Assembly (NCBI RefSeq): GCF_013131805.1
Contig: NZ_JABJRC010000013.1
Span: forward strand, 1-64,000
From: Kribbella sandramycini
Lineage (GTDB): Bacteria > Actinomycetota > Actinomycetes > Propionibacteriales > Kribbellaceae
DNA: 64,000 bases
Direction: 5' to 3'
Shown: piece after piece, positions 48,379-57,190 of the stretch
Numbering within the stretch: position 1 is the stretch's first letter
How the letters are laid out: every line of letters starts with the position of its first letter
Position numbers and translations under genes: made by a program
Notes under the pieces: generated by a model
Told to the model about the DNA's origin: nothing
What the model saw: the letters and a program-made list of their open reading frames with translations, nothing else
Databases searched by the model: none

Positions 48379-49982
48379 CCGCCCGGTGGCGGCTGCGGCG
48401 GCATACCCGGTACCGACTTCTCCGCCGGCAGTTGGCCTGTCAACAGGAAGGTGTCGACCAGCTCGTCCACCCGGAGGTTCTTGTACGGCGGATTGCTCGC
48501 GTAGATCCCGTGCTGACCTTCGTCGGTCACGGTCAGCAGCCGCGAGTTCGCGAACCCGGCATGCGCTTCGAGCGCACCCTCGATCGGGGTCGCCGGATCA
48601 CGTTCGGACTGGACGAGCAGCACCGGCGGCACGCCCTTGCCGTCGATCACCGGGAACTGCGTCGGCGGCCGGTTCCAGTACATGCACGGCTGCATGACCC
48701 ACTGACCGCCGGCGAGCGTGAGTCCGTCGTCGAGGAACTGCTGGGACTGCTTGATGGCGCCGTCCTCGGTGGTCGGCCAGGGCCCGTCGTTGCAGAGGAT
48801 CGACCAGAACGTCGACGGGTACGCGTCCGCGGCCATCGGTGCGGCCTGCAGATCGGTGTCGACGGCCTGCTGGCGCCGCTGGATCCGCTGGGCCGCCGCC
48901 GACTTGGCCGCTGCGGGCGCCGCGCTGGTCAGCGTGCGGATGTCGACCAGCATCGAAGCCGTTGTCGGGTACTGCGCCGTGTAGTAGATGCCGTCGCGGG
49001 CAAGCTGGTCGAAGGCATCCGGGGACAGACGGACGCCGTTGTAGACGATCGGCTTGGCCGCGATCACCTTGCGCATCTGCTCGAACTGCTGCCGTACGTC
49101 CTCGCTGGTCGTGCCGAAGCCGTACACCTTGTCGTACTTCGCCATCCAGGGCAGGAAGTCCACCCGCCACTTGCGTTCGTAGCCCATCGGCTGCCGGCGG
49201 AAGTTCTCCTCCCAGGAACCGGTGAAGCGGACGACGGAGTCCAGCGCGAAGTTGCCGACGCGTTTCGGGTAGGCCTGCGCGTAGTAGGCGCCGAGCCACG
49301 TTCCGCCGGACCAGCCGACGTAATTGATCTTCGGCCGGCGCAGCAGCACCCGGAGCAGGTCCATGTCCTTGATCGTCTGCAGCGTGCTGATCACCGGGCC
49401 GAGGTCGCCGGCATTGCGCTGGCACTCCTCGACGATGCCCTTGGTGTTGTTCAGGATCAGGCGCAGATTGGCGTCGGCGCGATCGCGCGAGTCGCCGCTC
49501 GCCATCCGGCCGAAGGCGCCACCGCAGCTGACATTGGTGCTGTGGCCGGTGCCGCGGACGTCGAAGCCGATCACCTCCTGCTCGGCCAGCAGCTCCTTCT
49601 GTCTGCGCAGCTTCGCGGCGAAGATCCGGCCGGGCTGACCGGGGCCGCCCGGGTTGATCACGACCGAGGCCTTGGCCACGCCGGTCGATGGCAGCCGGCT
49701 GATGGCGATCGTGAGCTCGCGCTTGTCGGCGAGGTTGTCCCAGTCGCGCGGCGTCCGGTAGGTGGCGCACTCCAGGTGTTCCGCACCGGCGGGCGGCGCG
49801 AACGGCAGCTCGTCGGCGCGACACAGGTGCCAGTCGAGCAGCTGGGCCGCGAAACGGTCGGGGATGGCGGTCGAGTTCAGCGGCAGAGTTTCGGCGCTGG
49901 GGGCCGCGGTCGCGGCCGGCGCCACTGGCAGCACGAGGCTGACGGCGATCGCCGACACCAGCGCTGCACGAATTTTCGGCAT
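48375..49982 (-). CDS. Secreted S33-family peptidase (tripeptidyl aminopeptidase-like)
   Basis: From ATG at 49982 (AAGGA 8 nt upstream) the 535-residue product has a signal peptide (VSAIAVSLVLPVAPAATAAP) and an alpha/beta hydrolase fold. It has an oxyanion segment INPGGPGQPG, nucleophile Ser in GWSGGTWLGAYYA, Asp in SERDPATPIEG and His in DEGQHGIY. This matches the SlpD/SlpE-type tripeptidyl aminopeptidases that act outside the cell. Confidence 0.88.
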   Translation of the reverse strand: MPKIRAALVSAIAVSLVLPVAPAATAAPSAETLPLNSTAIPDRFAAQLLDWHLCRADELPFAPPAGAEHLECATYRTPRDWDNLADKRELTIAISRLPSTGVAKASVVINPGGPGQPGRIFAAKLRRQKELLAEQEVIGFDVRGTGHSTNVSCGGAFGRMASGDSRDRADANLRLILNNTKGIVEECQRNAGDLGPVISTLQTIKDMDLLRVLLRRPKINYVGWSGGTWLGAYYAQAYPKRVGNFALDSVVRFTGSWEENFRRQPMGYERKWRVDFLPWMAKYDKVYGFGTTSEDVRQQFEQMRKVIAAKPIVYNGVRLSPDAFDQLARDGIYYTAQYPTTASMLVDIRTLTSAAPAAAKSAAAQRIQRRQQAVDTDLQAAPMAADAYPSTFWSILCNDGPWPTTEDGAIKQSQQFLDDGLTLAGGQWVMQPCMYWNRPPTQFPVIDGKGVPPVLLVQSERDPATPIEGALEAHAGFANSRLLTVTDEGQHGIYASNPPYKNLRVDELVDTFLLTGQLPAEKSVPGMPPQPPPGG

Positions 49983-50121
49983 ACGTCGTCCTTGGGAGGT
50001 TGGAAAACGGAGCCCTACGACTATCGGGAGCGGGGCCGGACGACAATCGTTACGGCCTGCATCGAATCGTTTCCATGGGCACTTTCGGGAGGTTTTCGGT
50101 GCGGCGGAATACCGTCGCAGG

Positions 50122-50823
50122 GTGAGGCTGGTCGGAGGATTTGTGCTGCTGTTGGCGGTGCTGGCGGGTTGTACGGACGCGCCGGTCGCTGCGCCGCGGT
50201 CAGAGGCGCCGCCGCCGGCTTCGGTCACCCCGGATCCGAGTACGCCGCCGCCCAGTACGCCGTCGCCCAGCAAACCGGCGCCCAGCAAATCGGCGCCGCG
50301 GACGCCGCGGCCGACCGGGCCGGTGACGATGAGCATCCCGGCGATCGGCGTCCAGGGCTTGCGAGTCGTGTACTACACCGGGACGGCGGACGATCGGCCC
50401 GGGACCGTGATCCAGGATCGGGGGGTGGCCGCGAGTCCGCGCGGGCGGGCCGGGGGTGTGGGCGCGGGGGAGATCGGCAACTTCATCATCACCGGGCATC
50501 GGGTGTCGCACGGGCGGCCGCTGGAGCGGGTGCCGGAGCTGAAGAACGGCGCACACGTGCTGATCACCGTCGGCGGGACGGTCTACGACTACGTCGTGAA
50601 CGACACGATGACGATCTCGTTCCGCAAGCCGGCCGAGAAGGCGCAGCAGAATGCCGCGGTGCCCGGCCGGCCCGGCGTCCGGCCGACACAGGCGATGCTG
50701 ACCATCTCGACCTGCGCCACCCCGGAAGACAATGCCGCCGGCAACTACTGGCGGGACGCGCTCGGCAACCCCGAGCATCGCATCAACAAGATTGCGAGGC
50801 TGACCGCGACGCGTCCGGCCTGA
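50122..50823 (+). CDS. Class E/F-like sortase with a lipoprotein-type signal
   Basis: From GTG at 50122 the 233-residue product has a short hydrophobic signal ending in LAVLAGCTD. A long Pro/Ser linker follows, then a sortase domain with TGHRV (catalytic His), LTISTCATPEDN (catalytic Cys) and a C-terminal HRINKIARLTA (probable Arg). Sortases transfer cell-wall or pilin substrates at the membrane. The lipobox-like cysteine suggests lipid anchoring instead of an N-terminal helix. No LPxTG substrate was found next to it. Confidence 0.75.
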   Translation: MRLVGGFVLLLAVLAGCTDAPVAAPRSEAPPPASVTPDPSTPPPSTPSPSKPAPSKSAPRTPRPTGPVTMSIPAIGVQGLRVVYYTGTADDRPGTVIQDRGVAASPRGRAGGVGAGEIGNFIITGHRVSHGRPLERVPELKNGAHVLITVGGTVYDYVVNDTMTISFRKPAEKAQQNAAVPGRPGVRPTQAMLTISTCATPEDNAAGNYWRDALGNPEHRINKIARLTATRPA

Positions 50824-51975
50824 TCAGCTCAGGTCGCGGATGAGAGTGGTGGATTTTCCGGCCAGGGCGGCCGGGATCCGGCGGCGGAGGACGGGGAGTT
50901 TGAGCGTCCGGAGCATCAACCGGCGGACGAGCAGTTGGGTGCGGGAGGCGGGCAGGAACCAGCGGGCGGCGGATCGGCCGACTTGTTGTTTCTCCTCGAC
51001 GACCGGCCGCCAGATTCGTTCGTACGCGGTGAATGCGGCCTCGGGGGACTCCGCGCGGGCGAGTTCGCCGCCGAGGACGTAGGCGCCGGCGATCGCCAAG
51101 GATGCGCCCTGCCCGGCGAGCAGTGAGACCGCCTGGCAAGCGTCACCGACCAGGCCGACCCGTCCGTTGTGCCAGGTTGGCATGACGATCTGGGCCACTT
51201 GGTCGTAGTAGAGCTCGGGCGGGCAAGCAGCCAGCGCCTCCGGGACGACCCAGCCCAGCTCGCCGTACGCCGTCCGCATCGCCGTTTGCGCGTCTGTCGG
51301 CAGGGCTGGGTCGGTCGATCGGTGGACGCCGAAGGCGGCGACCCGGCCGTCGCGGAGCGGGTAACAGCCGAACTGGGCGCCGATCGTGTCGGTGAGGCAG
51401 AAGCGGCCGGCTACTCGGTCGCGGATCTGTGGGTCGTCGAATATGAACGCTGAGGTGTGGAAGCCGAGGTGCCGCAGGTACTGAGATTCCGGGCCGAAGG
51501 CGAGCTGGCGTACGGTGGAATGGATGCCGTCGGCACCGATCACCACGTCGCCTGCGAGCGTCGTCCCGTCCGCGAGTGTCACTTGGGGGCCGTCCGGATC
51601 CACCTCGACGACCGGAGCGCCGTACCGGATATTGATTGCTAACGGCAACTGATCGCGCAGGACGTGTTCCAGATCGGGGCGCATCAGGCTGAGGACTTCG
51701 CCGTCCGCGACCTGGGCGGTGTCGATACCGGCGCGGCGGCGACCACGTTCGTCGACCAGGACTGCTTCGGTGATCGGGTAGGCGATCTTGCGGAGTGCGG
51801 GGAGCAGGCCCAGCTCGCGCGCCGCGTCCAGCCCGGGGCCGAAGAAGTCGATCATGTAGCCCTCGTCGCGGGGGCTGGTGGATCGCTCGAGCAGGACCAC
51901 CTCCTGACCGAGTGCGTGCAGCCGGTGTGCAAGGGCCAGGCCGGCCATGCCGGTGCCGCAGACGATCACTCGCAT
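50824..51975 (-). CDS. FAD-dependent monooxygenase
   Basis: The 383-residue product has an N-terminal FAD-binding Rossmann motif (VIVCGTGMAGLALAHRLHALG), the middle VIGADGIHSTVRQ motif and a C-terminal GRVGLVGDACQAVSLLAGQG, the class A flavoprotein monooxygenase pattern. Substrate unknown. Its start overlaps the end of the TetR gene by 10 nt, so the two are co-expressed and TetR-controlled. Confidence 0.88.
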   Translation of the reverse strand: MRVIVCGTGMAGLALAHRLHALGQEVVLLERSTSPRDEGYMIDFFGPGLDAARELGLLPALRKIAYPITEAVLVDERGRRRAGIDTAQVADGEVLSLMRPDLEHVLRDQLPLAINIRYGAPVVEVDPDGPQVTLADGTTLAGDVVIGADGIHSTVRQLAFGPESQYLRHLGFHTSAFIFDDPQIRDRVAGRFCLTDTIGAQFGCYPLRDGRVAAFGVHRSTDPALPTDAQTAMRTAYGELGWVVPEALAACPPELYYDQVAQIVMPTWHNGRVGLVGDACQAVSLLAGQGASLAIAGAYVLGGELARAESPEAAFTAYERIWRPVVEEKQQVGRSAARWFLPASRTQLLVRRLMLRTLKLPVLRRRIPAALAGKSTTLIRDLS

Positions 51976-52520
51976 GGGATCACCACTCGACGGAGGACTG
52001 CGCCGACCTGGTCGTCGAGTGGGCCGAGACTGCGGTGCAGTAGCAGGCCGTCGACGGCGGCGGCCAGGATGGCGGCTGACGCGGCCGGATCGGCGACCTG
52101 ATGAGCGGCGAGCCAGTCGGTGATCTGGGTGCGGAAGGCGGTCACGAGCCCGGCGATCCGGTCGCGGAGCTCGGGGTCGCGACCGGCGGCCAGGTAGGTC
52201 TCGACGAACAGCCGGGACATCGGGTCGGTCCCCGAGTACTGGTCGACGGAGGCGAGTAGGGCGTCGACGCCGTCCGCCGGGCTCGTCGCCACCGCGAAGA
52301 CCTGTTGGGAGGTCTCCAGCACCTCCCGCATCGCGGTGACCGCGGCCTCGGACAACACGGCCTGGATCGACGGGAAGTGGTAATGCACCACGCTCGCGCT
52401 GACACCGGCGTGCTCCGCGAGGATGCGGGTACTCACCGCCGACCACCCGCGCTCCCCGATCAGCTCCGCCGCGGCGGTCAGCAGCCGCCGCCTGACCTGC
52501 TCGCCTTTCGTTACCGCCAT
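51966..52520 (-). CDS. TetR-family regulator
   Basis: From ATG at 52520 (GGAG 6 nt upstream) the 184-residue product has a TetR HTH (RLLTAAAELIGERGWSAVSTRILAEHAGVSASVVHYHF) and a helical C-terminal ligand domain. It is first in an operon with the FAD monooxygenase, and a 27-bp palindrome lies just upstream, so it probably represses its own operon. Confidence 0.88.
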   Translation of the reverse strand: MAVTKGEQVRRRLLTAAAELIGERGWSAVSTRILAEHAGVSASVVHYHFPSIQAVLSEAAVTAMREVLETSQQVFAVATSPADGVDALLASVDQYSGTDPMSRLFVETYLAAGRDPELRDRIAGLVTAFRTQITDWLAAHQVADPAASAAILAAAVDGLLLHRSLGPLDDQVGAVLRRVVIPCE

Positions 52521-52530
52521 GCGCATCTCC

Positions 52531-52557
52531 AGGGCGTTCGACCTGTACGATCGCCCT
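52531..52557. promoter_or_regulatory. Candidate TetR operator (27-bp imperfect palindrome)
   Basis: AGGGCG-T-TCG at 52531-52540 is mirrored by CGA-T-CGCCCT at 52548-52557, nine of ten positions pairing. It starts 11 bp upstream of the tetR start codon. Confidence 0.6.
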
Positions 52558-52599
52558 GATTCTAGTCCATGCCGATCGACGGTTGGGAAGCGCCCGGAG

Positions 52600-53022
52600 T
52601 TACTTGCGGCCGAACTTCCACCACTTCGGCTTGTTCGCGCGGATCTCGTCCGGCGTCAGCGGCGGCGGCACCGGCGGCCGCGACTCTTCGGTGAGGAAGT
52701 CGCCGGACTCCGTGTCGTACGGCGTCACCCCGAGCCGCCGGCTGATCTCCATCACGATCGGAATCGATCGCGCCCCGTCGTTCAGATAGAACGTGATGTC
52801 GCGGACCTCGATCCCCTTCCCGATCGTCATCTCGACATCGAACTCGTCACTGCGCAGCACCAGCCAGGACGGCTTGCTCACGTCCACCCCCGGCACCACC
52901 TCCCGGACGACGTCAACCACCTCACCCGACCGCCCCACCGACGGCGGCTCATACCCGTCCGGCATGTCCTCGAGGCGCCGCACGCCCCCTGGCCCTCGCA
53001 CCGCATAAACAGCCCAGCTCAT
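52600..53022 (-). CDS. Conserved hypothetical protein
   Basis: From ATG at 53022 the 140-residue product has no signal or membrane segment. Its C-terminal half reads as a compact alpha/beta domain (SWLVLRSDEFDVEMTIGKGI, DITFYLNDGARSIPIVMEIS). No motif or family is recognised. It is divergent from the metallopeptidase-like gene at 53165. Confidence 0.6.
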   Translation of the reverse strand: MSWAVYAVRGPGGVRRLEDMPDGYEPPSVGRSGEVVDVVREVVPGVDVSKPSWLVLRSDEFDVEMTIGKGIEVRDITFYLNDGARSIPIVMEISRRLGVTPYDTESGDFLTEESRPPVPPPLTPDEIRANKPKWWKFGRK

Positions 53023-53164
53023 GACTCCAGCATCCCTCACGTCGTCCAGCCGGCCTTCAGCGGATGTCAAAAGGTGCAATTTGGTGGGGTTGGGGGTCTG
53101 GTCCGGTTTAGGATCAGCCGCCGGTTTGGGGGCCGGGGGTGAACGTTGAGAGGTTTGGGGAGAG

Positions 53165-54358
53165 ATGGCTGAGCAGGACGGGCCACGGCCTGGGCATTTT
53201 CTGCCGGGTGGTGCGGGGAGCGGCGGCGAGGAGCAGGAGGGCGCGCTGCGCGGGTCCGCGCCGCTGGCGGCGCCTACTCCGCGCGTCGGGAAGCGTGCGG
53301 ACAGCGACGGGCAGGCCGCGCCGCAGCTGCGGGGATCGCGGCTGGACGGGACCGGGTTGTCGGGGTCGCGGCTCGGGCCGCCGCCGGCCGATGATGTGGC
53401 GGCAGCGGCGTACCGGGCGGTTTTCCACCCGGAGCCGCTCGCGTTCGATCCGCACAAGAAGCGGTCCAAGGCGTTGATCGCGGCGATCGTGGTCGCGGTG
53501 CTGCTGGTGGTCGCGGGGTGTGTGTATGCGGGGACGAAGCTGCTGTCGGGGAGCGACGGCCTGTTCGCGAACCCGTTGACCTCGCCGTCGGTGAAGTCCG
53601 GTGAGGAGCCGGCCAAGCAGCAGCGCAAGCCGACGCCGGACGCCGACGTCCTGCGCAGCAACCCGCTCTACGCGGTCGGGCCGCTGGCGACCGTGCAGTG
53701 CCCCGAGCCGGCGTTCCGGCCGACGTCCAAGGAGAACGTCCAGGCCTACTACGAGGCGATGATCTCCTGCCTGGACAAGGCCTGGCAGCCGCTCGTCAGC
53801 AAGGCCGGGTTCGAGTTCCGGTCACCGCGGCTGATCGTCTTCGACGACGACCAGGAGACGGCGTGCGGCGTCCAGCGGAAGCTCGCGGTGTACTGCGCGG
53901 ACGAGCAGGGCGGCAGCGTCACGATGCCCTGGCAGGACGAGGTCGACCTCTACCCGAAGAATCGGGCCGGCATCCGGGTCTCGATGGCGCAGGCGATCGG
54001 CTACGTGTACGGCGTCCACCTGCAGAACCTGACCGGCATCTTCGAGTCGTCGGCCAACGTCGGCGACGGCGCCGCGAACAAGGCCGCCGAGCTCGAGCAG
54101 GACCGGCGGCAGGCGCTGCAGGCCTATTGCTTCTCCGCGACCTTCTTCGGTGCGGCCAAGGCGAGCTTCCCGCTGCGCAACGAGCTGCTGCGGCAGTGGA
54201 ACCAGCAGATCAAGAACGGCGGCGACGAGCGCAAACAGGGCAAGGTCCGCGACCACGGCTCGGCCAAGAGCCTCGCACTGTGGATGAACCGGGGCTTCGC
54301 CAAGACCGACCCCGGCGTCTGCAACACCTTCACGGCGGCGGCCGGCCAGGTCGGTTGA
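53165..54358 (+). CDS. Neutral zinc metallopeptidase homolog lacking its zinc site (pseudoenzyme)
   Basis: The 397-residue product has a Pro-rich cytoplasmic N-terminus, one membrane helix near residues 100-122 (ALIAAIVVAVLLVVAGCVYAG) and an extracytoplasmic YpfJ-like peptidase fold. Where both downstream paralogs have HEYGHHVQ, this one reads YVYGVHLQ, so both histidines and the glutamate are lost. The third ligand region RRELQASC has become RQALQAYC, losing that glutamate too. The fold landmarks RDHGSAKS and VCNTFTAA remain. It is probably a regulator or scaffold for the two active paralogs. Confidence 0.75.
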   Translation: MAEQDGPRPGHFLPGGAGSGGEEQEGALRGSAPLAAPTPRVGKRADSDGQAAPQLRGSRLDGTGLSGSRLGPPPADDVAAAAYRAVFHPEPLAFDPHKKRSKALIAAIVVAVLLVVAGCVYAGTKLLSGSDGLFANPLTSPSVKSGEEPAKQQRKPTPDADVLRSNPLYAVGPLATVQCPEPAFRPTSKENVQAYYEAMISCLDKAWQPLVSKAGFEFRSPRLIVFDDDQETACGVQRKLAVYCADEQGGSVTMPWQDEVDLYPKNRAGIRVSMAQAIGYVYGVHLQNLTGIFESSANVGDGAANKAAELEQDRRQALQAYCFSATFFGAAKASFPLRNELLRQWNQQIKNGGDERKQGKVRDHGSAKSLALWMNRGFAKTDPGVCNTFTAAAGQVG

Positions 54359-54398
54359 GTTATGTTACGGGCACTGCGACGAGCGATAGGGACGAGCA

Positions 54399-55718
54399 AT
54401 GCCTGAGGAAACGCCCGACGACGGTGTGAGCACACCGCCTGCCGGAGGTACGCCGACGCCCAGCGGGGAGACCCCCGCCGTCTCGGAGGGCGGCGCCGCG
54501 CGCCCCGACGCCAGCCGCCGTCAGCAACCACTGGAGCTCGGCAAGGCCCGCGCCCTCTCCGACCCCGGCGAGTCGGCCCTCCGTCGAAGCGCCCGCCCGC
54601 TCCCGGCCGACCCCGAAGCCACGTCCGACTACAGCGGCCCCCCACCGGCCCCCCTGACCGGAGCCCCCCTCCCACCCCTCACCGGCGGCCGCCGCCCCGG
54701 CGGCTCCCGCCCAGTCGGCTGGCACTCCCCGTCGTCCCGCACCGGCGCCCAGTTCGCCTCCGACGGCCCACCCGCCCCACCCCCACGCCAATACTCCAAA
54801 GCCGTCATCGCCGGCCTCTCCGCCCTCACCCTGATCGCAACCGCCGCCGTCGGCACCGCCGTCTACAAAGCCATCAGCACCTACGACAGCGACGTCGACA
54901 GCCCCCTCTCCCGCCCCTCCGTCCACAAATCCCCAGCCCCCATCCCCACCCTCCCCGACCCCACCGTCACAGTCACCGTCCCCGGCGTCCCGGACGCGGT
55001 GCGGCTACAGAAGAACGAGCTCTACAAAGCCGGCAAACTAGCCGCCGCCAACTGCACGGAGCCGACGGTCAAACCGAACTCCCAATCCAACATCCTCAAG
55101 TACTACAAGGGATTGTTGCCGTGCCTCGACGCGGCGTGGCAGCCGCTGATCGAGAAGGCCGGATACAAGTTCACCTCACCCAAGCTGCAGTTGCAGAGCA
55201 AGAAACCGACGGGCACCGGCGCGGCCGAGTGCGCCGGCGAGGAGAACGTCGCCTTCTACTGCAGCGTCGACGACAGCATCAACATCAGCTGGAAGAACGA
55301 CCTCGAGCGCTACCAGGAGGCTCCGCTCGAGGCCCGGACCTGGATGATGTCCACGATGGCGCACGAGTACGGTCACCACGTCCAGGAGATGACCGAGATG
55401 CTGACCGCGGTCTGGTCACGCCAGGGCTGGGCCAAGACCGAGGTGGAGGAGCTCGAGTGGTCCCGTCGGCGCGAGTTGCAGGCGAGCTGCTTCGGCGCCG
55501 TCTTCCTCGGCTCGAACAAGTCCACCCTCGGCCTGACCGGCAACCGGCTGCGGATCTGGGAGTACCAGACCAAGAACAGCGGTGACGAGTTCAACCCGAA
55601 GAAGATCCGCGACCACGGCTCCAAGAAGAACCAGTGGTACTGGGAAGGCCCCGCCTTCAAGTCCGCCAACCCCGCCTCCTGCAACACCTTCACCGCCCCG
55701 GCTGCGCGCGTGAGCTGA
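54399..55718 (+). CDS. Membrane-anchored neutral zinc metallopeptidase
   Basis: The 439-residue product has a long Pro/Arg/Ser-rich cytoplasmic part and one membrane helix (VIAGLSALTLIATAAVGTAVY) near residue 140. The extracytoplasmic domain has HEYGHHVQEM zinc motif and third-ligand ELQASC. RDHGSKKNQWYW and ASCNTFTAP match its neighbours. It is a YpfJ-like (neutral zinc metallopeptidase) protein of unknown substrate, the second of three tandem paralogs. Its stop overlaps the next start (TGATG). Confidence 0.82.
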   Translation: MPEETPDDGVSTPPAGGTPTPSGETPAVSEGGAARPDASRRQQPLELGKARALSDPGESALRRSARPLPADPEATSDYSGPPPAPLTGAPLPPLTGGRRPGGSRPVGWHSPSSRTGAQFASDGPPAPPPRQYSKAVIAGLSALTLIATAAVGTAVYKAISTYDSDVDSPLSRPSVHKSPAPIPTLPDPTVTVTVPGVPDAVRLQKNELYKAGKLAAANCTEPTVKPNSQSNILKYYKGLLPCLDAAWQPLIEKAGYKFTSPKLQLQSKKPTGTGAAECAGEENVAFYCSVDDSINISWKNDLERYQEAPLEARTWMMSTMAHEYGHHVQEMTEMLTAVWSRQGWAKTEVEELEWSRRRELQASCFGAVFLGSNKSTLGLTGNRLRIWEYQTKNSGDEFNPKKIRDHGSKKNQWYWEGPAFKSANPASCNTFTAPAARVS

Positions 55719-56560
55719 TGATGCGCTGGGGGATCGGTCTGGTGGTGCTGGCGGTGGGCGCCGGGTGTGCGACGACGACGTCGTCCCCGCCGGTTGTCAG
55801 TGCGCCGACGGTGAGCCCTGCTTCAACGCCGAAGGTGACACCGACTGCGACCAGGACCGTGCCGCAGTCGCCGGCCGTGAACAAGTTGTACGCGGCGGGG
55901 CGGGTGGGGGTGGCTCGGTGCGTGTTGCCGGAGAGTGCGCGCGACAAGGACGAGCTGCAGGCTTATGCGCGGGGGATGGTCGCGTGTATGAATCGGGCCT
56001 GGGATCCGGTGATGAAACGGGCCAAGGCCCGTTTCTGGCCGGTGACCAGTGTGTACGCGTACGACCTCCGCAAGCCGACGGCCGAGTGCGGACTGCCGGC
56101 CGCGAACATGGCCGCGTTCTACCGCGACGGCCTGATCTGCTTCGAGTGGAAGAAGTTCGCCGACGGCGAGCCGATGCGCGACCTGGTCGACCTCGAGCAG
56201 TTGATCGCCCACGAGTACGGCCACCACGTCCAGAACCTGGCCGGCATCCTCCAGGCGAACCGCGCCCGCAAGGCTCCCTCCAAGGCCGTCGAGCTGGAGA
56301 ACGAGCGGCGTAAGGAGCTTCAGGCCAGCTGTCTTGGCGCGGCCTTTCTTGGCGCCAATCGGGTCGCCTTCAAGCTCACCGGGCGCCGGCTCGCCACCTG
56401 GAAGTCGATCGTTCGGCATGTGGGCGACGAGAACAACACGCTCAAGATTCGCGACCACGGCTCCTACAAGTCGCACGCCTACTGGACCATCCCTGCCTTC
56501 GCGGCCGCCTCGCCCGGTGCCTGCAACACCTTCACTGCCGCGCCGAAGCGGGTCAGTTAG
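55718..56560 (+). CDS. Lipoprotein neutral zinc metallopeptidase
   Basis: The 280-residue product has a lipoprotein signal (GIGLVVLAVGAGCATT) and a YpfJ-like domain with HEYGHHVQNLAGI, ELENERRKELQASC and a C-terminal ACNTFTAAPK. It lacks the long cytoplasmic region of its two upstream paralogs. ATG 55721 is an adjacent alternative start. It overlaps the convergent GNAT gene by 4 nt. Confidence 0.82.
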   Translation: MMRWGIGLVVLAVGAGCATTTSSPPVVSAPTVSPASTPKVTPTATRTVPQSPAVNKLYAAGRVGVARCVLPESARDKDELQAYARGMVACMNRAWDPVMKRAKARFWPVTSVYAYDLRKPTAECGLPAANMAAFYRDGLICFEWKKFADGEPMRDLVDLEQLIAHEYGHHVQNLAGILQANRARKAPSKAVELENERRKELQASCLGAAFLGANRVAFKLTGRRLATWKSIVRHVGDENNTLKIRDHGSYKSHAYWTIPAFAAASPGACNTFTAAPKRVS

Positions 56561-57012
56561 AGGGGGAGTTTGAAGCCTTCGTGGGATTGGTCGAAGCCTA
56601 GGTTGAGGTAGAAGCGGTGGGCTTCGGTGCGGGTTTTGTCGGAGGTGAGTTGGAGGAGGGTGGCGCCGCGGGTGCGGGCTTCGGCGATGGCCCAGTGGAT
56701 GAGGGTGGTGCCGAGGCCTTGGCCGCGGGCGGGGGCGGCGACGCGGACGGCTTCGACGAGGGCCCGGGTGGCGCCGCGGCGGGAGAGGCCGGGGACGAAG
56801 GTGAGCTGGAGGGTGCCGAGCAGGGTGTCGTTGCGTTCGGCAACGGCGAGGAACTGGTTGGGGTCGGCATCGATCGCGGCGAAGGCCTGCTGGTACGGCG
56901 TCAGGTCGGCGGGGGACTCGCGGGTGGCGCCGAGCGGGTCGTCGGCGAGCATTGCGAGGATGCCGGGGACGTCGGCGGCGGTGGCGCGGCGGATCACGAG
57001 GTCGGCGGTCAT
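56557..57012 (-). CDS. GNAT-family N-acetyltransferase
   Basis: The 151-residue product is a complete GNAT domain: acetyl-CoA loop VAAPARGQGLGTTLIHWAI and C-terminal AHRFYLNLGFDQSHEGF. The substrate is not assignable. It is divergent from the MscS-like membrane protein. Confidence 0.85.
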   Translation of the reverse strand: MTADLVIRRATAADVPGILAMLADDPLGATRESPADLTPYQQAFAAIDADPNQFLAVAERNDTLLGTLQLTFVPGLSRRGATRALVEAVRVAAPARGQGLGTTLIHWAIAEARTRGATLLQLTSDKTRTEAHRFYLNLGFDQSHEGFKLPL

Positions 57013-57190
57013 GGGTGCAGTTTATGCAGAGACTTTTCGTTGTAATCCAACGATTACCCGGGTGTGACGACCGTTTGCCCTGAGCAACGAGGGGAACGGG
57101 TGATACTAGACACCACTGCATCCGCCCGTGGCCGGAGTCGTGTGCGGTGCTGCGCGACGGCGGGTGCGGGCCAGTCGGAAGGAAAGTCCG

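Noticed and set aside
48246..50843. An 865-codon plus-strand open frame opposite the S33 peptidase
   Set aside because: The minus strand has a clear signal peptide and catalytic triad; the plus frame has no family features and overlaps the sortase gene in another frame.
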